61,207 bases of DNA, taken from Clostridia bacterium. Its GTDB lineage: Bacteria; Bacillota; Clostridia; Peptostreptococcales; Anaerovoracaceae. Below the pieces are notes generated by a model. That model saw only the letters and a list, made by a program, of their open reading frames with translations. It made no database searches and was not told where the DNA came from. The translations under genes and the position numbers were made by a program. Numbering within the stretch: position 1 is the first letter of the stretch; each line of letters starts with the position of its first letter. Positions 17,772 to 23,899 of the stretch are shown in pieces. The stretch lies in assembly GCA_024689865.1 (NCBI GenBank), contig JAILDA010000073.1:1-61207 (forward strand), read 5' to 3'.

Positions 17772-17916
17772 CCGGGCGATGCAGTTGTATGCAGGACTGT
17801 CGGGGAACCCGGTTCTTAATGACTGACGAGCCTGAAGGCGAAGGCAGAGTTTAGAACCGCTGGGAGGGCCCCCGCCAAGACGGGAGGCGTGTCCGGCGTA
17901 TAACTGCGTCGCCCGG
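17772..17916 (-). ncRNA. Structured RNA element, copy B, in the clpB leader
   Basis: A 145-nt element that matches the one at 47890-48033 in its core: AGCGGTTCTAA, CTTCGCCTTCAGGCT, AAGAACCGGG and ACAGTCC all recur in the same order. Read on the minus strand, an outer 26-nt arm closes by pairing (CCGGGCGA/TCGCCCGG, GCAGTT/AACTGC, GGAC/GTCC), then a hairpin CTCCCG/CGGGGG, then CGGTTCT/AGAACCG enclosing a GCC-TTCA-GGC hairpin. The outer arm differs completely in sequence from copy A yet still pairs. It fills the gap between the RHH gene and clpB, so it probably sits in the clpB mRNA. The orientation is inferred from context. Confidence 0.65.
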
Positions 17917-17930
17917 AAGCTCTTGAAACG

Positions 17931-18587
17931 TCAGATCAGATACTTATTGTTCCTGAAGTACGCCAGATACTGCATCTCCAGATCCCTGTCCGTAAGCATT
18001 CCGGCAAGGTAGCGCTTCATTATCCTGTCGAACGCTGTAACGTATTCCGACAGCGCCTTGCCCAGATCCTCCTCCGTGTATTTGGCACCGCGGGGGATGG
18101 ATATGGTCCTTACGAACCTGGACGGGGACAGCTCGTACCTGATGGCTCCCGGCAGGAAGTATCCCGCGGCGTAGTTGTCCTCCAGCTCCTTCCAGAGCAC
18201 GAAGAACCTTGCCATGTTGTTGAGCAGCGACGCGGACTGGCTGCGGAAGTTTACAGCAAGCTCTCCTATCGCCGCGTCCTGGGCCGTCCTGTAGAGCTGG
18301 ACCACGTAGCGCACCGTGGGACGGTATTTGTATTCCAGGCTGCTCTTGACTGACATGCTCAGCTGGTTGGGCGTTACCATCGGCACCAGCTCCGAACTGC
18401 GGTCCAGCAGCTCTTCCATGCGGCGGAATATGCTGTCTATCTGCTTTTCCGGCGTGCTTACCGACACGTATTCCGCAAGGATCTGGTTTACCAGATTGGA
18501 GCGGTTGGTGCCCTGGCGCAGCGCCAGTTTGTCTATCTCGCTCACGACCTCGTCCATAAGCATGAGACTGTACAGACTTTTATTCAT
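17931..18587 (-). CDS. RHH-type DNA-binding protein with unknown C-terminal domain
   Basis: The 218-residue protein starts MNKSLYSLMLMDEVVSEID, and residues 3-45 fit a ribbon-helix-helix domain (RQGTNRSNLVNQILAEYV). The remaining about 170 residues are helical and not recognised. The ATG at 18587 is preferred over a GTG three codons earlier because AAAGG is then 8 nt away. The promoter carries inverted TTTTGCAA elements, as expected for autoregulation, and a terminator-like hairpin sits in the leader. The next gene on the strand is clpB, so this may be a regulator of the chaperone gene; this is inference from position only. Confidence 0.7.
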   Translation of the reverse strand: MNKSLYSLMLMDEVVSEIDKLALRQGTNRSNLVNQILAEYVSVSTPEKQIDSIFRRMEELLDRSSELVPMVTPNQLSMSVKSSLEYKYRPTVRYVVQLYRTAQDAAIGELAVNFRSQSASLLNNMARFFVLWKELEDNYAAGYFLPGAIRYELSPSRFVRTISIPRGAKYTEEDLGKALSEYVTAFDRIMKRYLAGMLTDRDLEMQYLAYFRNNKYLI

Positions 18588-18603
18588 GATGATCACCTTT
18601 CTT

Positions 18604-18636
18604 AAAAACCACGGGACAGACCCGAGGGCTGTCCCG
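18604..18636 (-). terminator. Attenuator-like hairpin in the RHH-gene leader
   Basis: CGGGACAG and CTGTCCCG form an 8-bp stem followed on the minus strand by TGGTTTTTAAG, just 9 nt before the AAAGG ribosome binding site. It lies downstream of the promoter at 18688-18715, so readthrough is needed for expression. A tiny ORF (MRQSL) precedes it. Confidence 0.55.
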
Positions 18637-18687
18637 CTTATCTATAACGACTGACGCATCCGCGCCCTCTCTTACTATTGCGAATTA

Positions 18688-18745
18688 AGTATAGCACTTT
18701 TGCAAAACTTGTCAAGCGGTTTATATAAATATTATTGCAAAAGTT
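18688..18745 (-). promoter_or_regulatory. Promoter and inverted TTTTGCAA boxes of the RHH-clpB unit
   Basis: TTGACA (18715-18710), 16-bp spacer, TATACT (18693-18688) on the minus strand. The spacer holds the palindrome TTTTGCAAAA (18698-18707), and ACTTTTGCAA (18696-18705) recurs inverted as TTGCAAAAGT at 18736-18745, on the far side of the -35. The layout suggests a repressor site, most simply for the RHH protein itself. Confidence 0.65.
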
Positions 18746-18756
18746 TAAGCACAAGA

Positions 18757-18787
18757 AATAAAAAGGCAGGGGCTTTATTCCTGCCTT
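18757..18787 (-). terminator. Terminator of the first DUF3048 gene
   Basis: AAGGCAGG and CCTGCCTT pair over a short loop; TTTTTATTTC follows on the minus strand. The bases from here to 18881 contain no ORF with a ribosome binding site. Confidence 0.75.
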
Positions 18788-18881
18788 ATAAAACAGATCT
18801 AGCTCTGAATGACCGGCTTTGTCTTTCCGCTTCGCCGGATGCTCTGTATCGGATCCCGGCCGCACGCGATGACCGGCCGCG

Positions 18882-19973
18882 CTATTTGTTTACGTCGTAG
18901 CTGGCCATTACCTTGCCGGTTACGCTGTCCGGACAGCATATGAAGCTGCTGCCTGCGGTAAGCCTAAGCTCTCGTCCGTCCGGATGCATGAGCACCAGGC
19001 CGCCCTCCTCCGAGAACGACCAGGACAGCTCTATTATCCTGCCGCCCTTGGCATAGTATCCGGTGCCGCTGGTAAGCTCCGCCTCCAGTCTGCCCTTGTC
19101 ATCGCCTTCTATTCTGGAATACTTAACGAAGAGCGCCAGCACATTGTCCACGGCTACCTGCTCGTTGGTGTTGGCATCCACGTAGCCCAGACCGTACTCG
19201 CTTACCAGGTACTTCCCCTGCTCCTCGCTGAAGTCGAACTGGGTGGTCTTGGAATTGTTCATGTGGACCGTTATTCCCTGGGCAACGCTTCCGCGGCTCA
19301 TGTCCGTAATGCCGAAGCGCAGCGGCCCTTCGTAGTCCTCCAGATGCTCCATGCCCCTTGTAACGCCTACGCCCGGGACCTGCTGTATCATCTGTGCGGT
19401 ATCAGCAAACAGCGTGTGCTCGTATGCGTAGCCGCTCCTCCTTCTGGCCTTGTCGCGGAAGAAGAACTTATAATTTCCGTACACGGCATCCAGATCGGCC
19501 ACATGTTTAATGATTATGTCGTTAAGGCCCATGGGGCTGCCGCCCGCGTGGGTATAGATGGCGTCGAAGGCTATGGCCATGGATACGTCGTAGCTCCTGC
19601 AGCTGCGCACCGGCCCAATGGTAGGCGCTTTTGCAATGTCCTGGAACAGAGCCAGGAAACGCGTCATGTTGCCTTCTACGTTAAATTCGAATATAAGGTC
19701 CGCTGCGGAAACGCCCTTTGCCGGGAGCGCGCCGCTGGCGTTGTCGATGACAACTGCGTAAGGTCTGGCGGTAAGAGGCTCTTCTATCTTTTCTCCGTTG
19801 AGCCAGTTGATCGCCTGCGCGGCGGGAGCGGCGCCGGCCTCGTCTTCCGCATCATGAACAGGAACCGCCCTTCTGGGTTCCGGCTCCGGCTCGGCGGTAT
19901 TCTGCTGCCAGAAGCAGCCGCAGAGCAGCCCGAGCAGCAGTATCAGCATGCAGATGAAAGCAAATTTTTTCAT
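18882..19973 (-). CDS. DUF3048 lipoprotein (YerB-like)
   Basis: The 363-residue protein starts with a lipoprotein signal (MKKFAFICMLILLLGLLCGC; lipid Cys near residue 20) followed by an acidic Pro/Glu linker. From about residue 55 it matches DUF3048: RPYAVVIDNASGALPAKGVS, FNVEGNMTRFLALFQ, GPVRSCRSYDVSMAIAFDAIYTHAGG cut into its usual blocks, and FICCPDSVTGKV at the end. The molecular function is unknown; the protein should be anchored outside the membrane. A paralogue lies at 21023-22105, on the other side of an ECF transporter gene. Confidence 0.88.
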   Translation of the reverse strand: MKKFAFICMLILLLGLLCGCFWQQNTAEPEPEPRRAVPVHDAEDEAGAAPAAQAINWLNGEKIEEPLTARPYAVVIDNASGALPAKGVSAADLIFEFNVEGNMTRFLALFQDIAKAPTIGPVRSCRSYDVSMAIAFDAIYTHAGGSPMGLNDIIIKHVADLDAVYGNYKFFFRDKARRRSGYAYEHTLFADTAQMIQQVPGVGVTRGMEHLEDYEGPLRFGITDMSRGSVAQGITVHMNNSKTTQFDFSEEQGKYLVSEYGLGYVDANTNEQVAVDNVLALFVKYSRIEGDDKGRLEAELTSGTGYYAKGGRIIELSWSFSEEGGLVLMHPDGRELRLTAGSSFICCPDSVTGKVMASYDVNK

Positions 19974-19997
19974 GATCTTCCCCTTTTATATTAAATA

Positions 19998-20026
19998 ATT
20001 ATATCATCTGCACCGTATTTGCACAA
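19998..20026 (-). promoter_or_regulatory. Promoter of the first DUF3048 gene
   Basis: Minus strand TTGTGC, 17-bp spacer, TATAAT with an extended TGA upstream of the -10. It starts the gene independently of the ECF transporter gene. Confidence 0.65.
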
Positions 20027-20090
20027 ACAATAAAAACAGCCTGAGCAAGCAGCCTGCCGTGCAGGATCCGCATCGGTGCAAGACGGCAAG

Positions 20091-20126
20091 AAAAATCAAA
20101 AACTGCCTCCCAAACGGGAAGCAGTT
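20091..20126 (-). terminator. Terminator of the ECF S-component gene
   Basis: AACTGCTTCCC and GGGAGGCAGTT pair over a GTTT loop, followed by TTTGATTTTT on the minus strand. Confidence 0.75.
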
Positions 20127-20192
20127 CCGGATCGGTATGTATCTTGCGCGGCCGCGCACGCAGAGGATATCCGGCGTACTGCAGCCGGCCTT

Positions 20193-20825
20193 TCAGCGCT
20201 TTACGCCGTAGTTCTTTACCACCTTGGACAGGACTTTGGTAAGTATGCCGCCGATGATGGCAACAGACACGGCCTCTATAAGGCCCTGGACTCCTACCAG
20301 CAGCACCACGAAGTGCAGCGGGTTGAGCGCGCCCTTTGTCGCGACGATGTTCTGGATGTACTCGGTGTTATAGAACATGAGTATGATGTATCCCATGAAG
20401 AATATCGTGTTGAGAAGCGGCGCGGAAAGGGCTCCCACAAAGTAGCTCCAGGTCTTCTCGTCGCGGTCCAGCTTGCTTACCAGCTTAAATATCAGACCGC
20501 AGCACACTCCCATAAGGATGCGCATGCCCACGCAAAGTATGACGGTGCTTACCGGGTTGTTCTGGAAGAAGAACGATGTCATTCCCCCGGCGCCGGAGAT
20601 GGCGTCCCAAAGGCTGAAAAGCCCGAATACTCCTCCGAGTATGGCGCCCGTGAGCGGCCCCATGAGCATTGCTCCGATGGCTATCGGCAGCGTAAGGAAG
20701 CTCATGTTTAGCGGTCCGATGGGAACTCTTCCCAAACCGAGCACTCTCATTACCACCTGAATGGCTATGAGCAGCGCCAGCTGCGCAAGGAACCTAGTGT
20801 TCACCCGCTTTGTTGTTTTTTCCAT
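20193..20825 (-). CDS. ECF transporter S component
   Basis: The 210-residue protein has five to six membrane helices, beginning with FLAQLALLIAIQVVMRVLGL. The segment LTLPIAIGAMLMGPLTGAIL with nearby GGVFGLFSLW is typical of ECF-type substrate-binding (S) subunits of the PF12822 kind. S components bind a vitamin or metal and dock to a shared EcfA/A'/T module encoded elsewhere. The substrate cannot be deduced: no riboswitch is visible in the 50-nt leader. An AAGGAGG site precedes the ATG. Confidence 0.8.
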   Translation of the reverse strand: MEKTTKRVNTRFLAQLALLIAIQVVMRVLGLGRVPIGPLNMSFLTLPIAIGAMLMGPLTGAILGGVFGLFSLWDAISGAGGMTSFFFQNNPVSTVILCVGMRILMGVCCGLIFKLVSKLDRDEKTWSYFVGALSAPLLNTIFFMGYIILMFYNTEYIQNIVATKGALNPLHFVVLLVGVQGLIEAVSVAIIGGILTKVLSKVVKNYGVKR

Positions 20826-20879
20826 TATCGATTTCCTCCTTATTACCTCTCCCTTGCGGGATGCTGTATAATCAAGTTA

Positions 20880-20929
20880 ATTATAAGAAAAACCGCGGAC
20901 TTGTCAATAATACTCGACTGTCCGCGGTT
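20880..20929 (-). promoter_or_regulatory. Consensus promoter nested in a terminator
   Basis: On the minus strand AACCGCGGAC and GTCCGCGGTT (20929-20891) form the terminator of the second DUF3048 gene, with TTTTTC as the tail. The same bases hold TTGACA (20907-20902), a 16-bp spacer and TATAAT (20885-20880), a perfect promoter for the ECF gene: the -35 is in the loop, the spacer is the 3' arm plus T-run, and the -10 follows. Confidence 0.8.
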
Positions 20930-21022
20930 CTGAATTTTATGTGAAGTTTTTACTGGCCGCTATCTGCACGGACCGATCTTCCGAATGACCGGACAATGCT
21001 GGACCCGCAGTCCCGCAGGCAA

Positions 21023-22105
21023 CTAGTGAGCGTCGACTTTGCCGCTGGAAGCGTCCGGACAGCAGATGAAAGTGTGGCCGGGCATCAGCTCAAGCGCCGT
21101 TCCGTCGGCTTTCTTAAGGGTAAGTCCCTTGCCTTCTGCCAGCGACCACTCGATATCTATCATCTTGCCTTCGCACATGTAGACACCCTTGCCTCCGGTC
21201 ATGTCTGCAAGCAGCGTGGTGCTTCCCGAATACTCATGTCTGTACTTGATGTAGAGCGCAAGCACATTCTTTACTGCTACCTGCTTGCCGGTGTTTCCGT
21301 CCACGAACTTGTCGCCGTGTTCGCTGATCAGATAGTTTTTGGAAGCGCTGTCATAGTCGAAGAGCGTAGTCTTCTTCGAATTCATGCTGACGGTCACGGC
21401 TGTAGCCGCTGCCCCGGCAGATGTCTGCGCCGCATCCGTAAACCTGAGACCGTAATCGTAAGCGCCCTCATGTTCCTTGCGGATATCCAGCTTGGCGTAA
21501 CCGTCTTCGAACTTCTGACCGGTAGTGAACATCGTATGTTCGTATGCGTAACCAGCGGCCTTTCTGTCCTGATCGCGGTAGTATATTTCAGTATTAACAT
21601 TACCGTTAATATGTGTAACTCCTCGCTTTTGGATATTATTCATGGCAGTACCGCTGCCGCCGACCGACATGTAAACGCCGTCGAACGCAAGGACCCAATC
21701 GAGATAATACGGTCTGGCGCTTCTGATGCTGCCTATCTTCGAATTCTTCGAAGTGATCTGCGAGAAAACGCCGAACATCCTGGTGATGTTGCCCTCTACG
21801 TTCATCTCGATCAGGATCTCTGCTTCGGAGTTCCCGTGCATAGGCATTGCATAGGAAATGTTATTGAGCATTATTCCGATCGGCCGCAGATTGCTGATAT
21901 CCTCTTCGACTTCCTCACCACTGAGCGGATTATAAAACTTGGGCTTCGGCGGTTCCGGTTCGGGTTCCGGCTCGGGCACAACGTTAGTGTTCTCGGTGTT
22001 GCTTGTGTCCGTATTGGTGTTTGCGCTGTTCTGGCCTCCGCTGCCGCATGCACAAAGGCTAAACAGCATTACCAGTACCAGCAGTATGGCAATTGATCTC
22101 TTCAT
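21023..22105 (-). CDS. DUF3048 lipoprotein, second paralogue
   Basis: The 360-residue protein has a clear lipobox (VMLFSLCACGSGG, lipid Cys near residue 20), a Thr/Asn- then Glu/Pro-rich linker, and the DUF3048 blocks: LRPIGIMLNNISYAMPMHGN, MNVEGNITRMFGVFSQ, KIGSIRSARPYYLDWVLAF, GYAYEHTMFTTG and FICCPDASSGKV. It shares the domain order of the 18882-19973 product but only moderate identity. The pair flanks an ECF S component. The function is unknown; location on the outer face of the membrane is expected. Confidence 0.88.
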   Translation of the reverse strand: MKRSIAILLVLVMLFSLCACGSGGQNSANTNTDTSNTENTNVVPEPEPEPEPPKPKFYNPLSGEEVEEDISNLRPIGIMLNNISYAMPMHGNSEAEILIEMNVEGNITRMFGVFSQITSKNSKIGSIRSARPYYLDWVLAFDGVYMSVGGSGTAMNNIQKRGVTHINGNVNTEIYYRDQDRKAAGYAYEHTMFTTGQKFEDGYAKLDIRKEHEGAYDYGLRFTDAAQTSAGAAATAVTVSMNSKKTTLFDYDSASKNYLISEHGDKFVDGNTGKQVAVKNVLALYIKYRHEYSGSTTLLADMTGGKGVYMCEGKMIDIEWSLAEGKGLTLKKADGTALELMPGHTFICCPDASSGKVDAH

Positions 22106-22125
22106 GTTTTATCCCTCCTGATGAT

Positions 22126-23724
22126 CTATATTCCTGAAGCTTGGGCGCTTACGCCGAGCCTCTCAAAAGAATCCTTCTTAAGCTGCGCAAGGTCTATCTT
22201 TCCGGTCGCCTTGAATGGAAGGTTGCGGAAGAACAGCACGTATTTCGGCTGTTTATAGGTCGCCAGCTTGCCTGACAGCGCCGTGCGTATCGTGCTCTCG
22301 TTAACACCGGAGCTCTTCTTGAGCACCACGCACAGGCATATCTCCTCGCCGTAGTGTTCGCTGGGGATGCCTATCGCCTTGCAGGAATCGATACCGCCCA
22401 TCTCCATGACGGCGTTCTCTATCTCCACAGGGCTTATGTTCTCGCCGCCGCGTATTATCAAATCTTTTATCCTTCCGGAAAGCCTGAGGTATCCGTCCTC
22501 TCCGAACCATCCCCAGTCTCCGGTGTGCAGCCATCCGTCCGCGTCCAGCACCTTTGCGGTCTCCTCCGGATTGTCGTAATAGCCCTGCATCACCACGTAG
22601 CCGCGCACGCAGATCTCGCCGGGCTCGCCCACGGCGCAGGTCTTTCCGGTATCGGGGTCCACGGTCTTGCCTTCCAGGAAGTCCATCATGTGGCCTACCG
22701 TGGTAGCCCTCAGGTCTACCGGGTCCGTAAGATTGGACGTTGTAAGTCCGCCGGTGGCCTCTGTCTGCCCCAGGCTGGAAAGCAGCGTCATACCGAAGCC
22801 TTCCTCAATGTCCTTGAACTGCTGCGGAGAATACGAGCTGCCGCCTATGAATCCCGTCCTTACGGAAGACACGTCCCAGTCCTTAAAGTCCGGTCTGTGA
22901 AGCATGGCAAAGAACAGCGTGGGCACGGAGCTTACGACCGTGCAGCGGAAATCGCGTATGTCGGAAAGGAGCACCGTGGTCTTTCTGGACGCCGGCAGAA
23001 CAAGGCACGCGCCCACGCTGCAGGCCGCCATTATGTTTACAGATATGCTGAAGCAGTGGAACACAGGAAGCGCGCCCAGGAACACATCCTCGCAGGTGGC
23101 GCCCAGATCCTTTGCCTGCATCCTTCCGCAGTTGGCCCTGCTGTAGTGGCTTCCGCATACCATCTTCGGGAAGCTGGTGCTGCCGCTGGTAAAGAGTATC
23201 TGCGCAGTATCCTGAGGAAGCACGTTTCCTTCGGCTTCCTTAAGCGCCTTTTCGGGCGCGGCATCCAGGCTGTCCAGCCTGCTGAACGTTCCGGATTCGC
23301 CGGAGCCTATGAAGTACACGCTCTTAAGACGCGGACAGTCCGGCATTATGTTAGCCACCAGAGCCGGGAAGCTTACGCCCCTGTAGCCCTCGCCTATCAG
23401 AAGCACGGAGACGCGGCTGCGGTCTAAAAGCTCCCGCAGCTCGCCCGCCCTAAGAGACGTGTTGAACATTACGTTTACGGCGCCTATCCTTGCAAGCGCG
23501 TAGTAGACCACTATCTCCTCCACCTGTGTCTCGCAGAGTATGCCTACGTGGTCGCCCTTCTTTATTCCGCAATATAAAAGCCGCCTGGAGGCCATGTCCA
23601 CAGCCTCGTCCAGCTGCCTGTAACTAAGCTCCTCCGCACGAGTCTTAAGCGCGGGTCTGTCAGGATAGTGCCGGACCGTGTCGCGCAGAAGCTTTCCTAT
23701 GGTCAGATCCTTAATAAGTTCCAT
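22126..23724 (-). CDS. AMP-forming acyl-CoA synthetase/ligase
   Basis: The 532-residue protein is an ANL-superfamily enzyme. The phosphate-binding loop reads LFTSGSTSFPKMV, where the usual TG-x-PK glycine is Ser. GWLHTGDWGWFGEDGYL, GRIKDLIIRGGENISPVEIE and the catalytic Lys in ATGKIDLAQLKK are all present. It activates a carboxylic acid with ATP to acyl-AMP and then acyl-CoA. It is divergent from the first tandem glycyl radical enzyme across a 175-bp spacer with a shared palindrome, so it may activate the product or substrate of those enzymes (inference). Confidence 0.88.
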   Translation of the reverse strand: MELIKDLTIGKLLRDTVRHYPDRPALKTRAEELSYRQLDEAVDMASRRLLYCGIKKGDHVGILCETQVEEIVVYYALARIGAVNVMFNTSLRAGELRELLDRSRVSVLLIGEGYRGVSFPALVANIMPDCPRLKSVYFIGSGESGTFSRLDSLDAAPEKALKEAEGNVLPQDTAQILFTSGSTSFPKMVCGSHYSRANCGRMQAKDLGATCEDVFLGALPVFHCFSISVNIMAACSVGACLVLPASRKTTVLLSDIRDFRCTVVSSVPTLFFAMLHRPDFKDWDVSSVRTGFIGGSSYSPQQFKDIEEGFGMTLLSSLGQTEATGGLTTSNLTDPVDLRATTVGHMMDFLEGKTVDPDTGKTCAVGEPGEICVRGYVVMQGYYDNPEETAKVLDADGWLHTGDWGWFGEDGYLRLSGRIKDLIIRGGENISPVEIENAVMEMGGIDSCKAIGIPSEHYGEEICLCVVLKKSSGVNESTIRTALSGKLATYKQPKYVLFFRNLPFKATGKIDLAQLKKDSFERLGVSAQASGI

Positions 23725-23785
23725 CGAAACTGCCTTGATCGTCGTCTGAAGCCCGCCTGCGCGAAGCTTCCCTTTTATCTATATA

Positions 23786-23820
23786 ACTATAACAAATCCA
23801 TGTGCCATTTGCAACAAATG
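23786..23820 (-). promoter_or_regulatory. Ligase promoter with a CATTTG palindrome
   Basis: Minus strand TTGCAA (23814-23809), 17-bp spacer, TATAGT (23791-23786). The palindrome CATTTG-CAA-CAAATG (23806-23820) covers the -35 and lies about 35 bp upstream of the -10 of the divergent radical enzyme gene, so one regulator could control both. Confidence 0.55.
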
Positions 23821-23854
23821 CAATGTTTTACGCTTTTATTGAAACGCCCCGCTG

Positions 23855-23863
23855 TGCTATAAT
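23855..23863 (+). promoter_or_regulatory. Extended -10 promoter of the first tandem radical enzyme
   Basis: TGC-TATAAT, 37 bp upstream of the ATG at 23900; only a weak -35 (TTTATT) is seen. The same extended-10 style recurs before the second tandem copy. Confidence 0.6.
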
Positions 23864-23899
23864 AAGGTGTAGTTTTATGCACAGTTCACGGAGGATAAA

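Noticed and set aside
20980-20992. ATCTTCCGAATG shared with 48063-48074, considered as a repeat family
   Set aside because: A 12-base match between two places in 61 kb is expected by chance and the flanks do not align.
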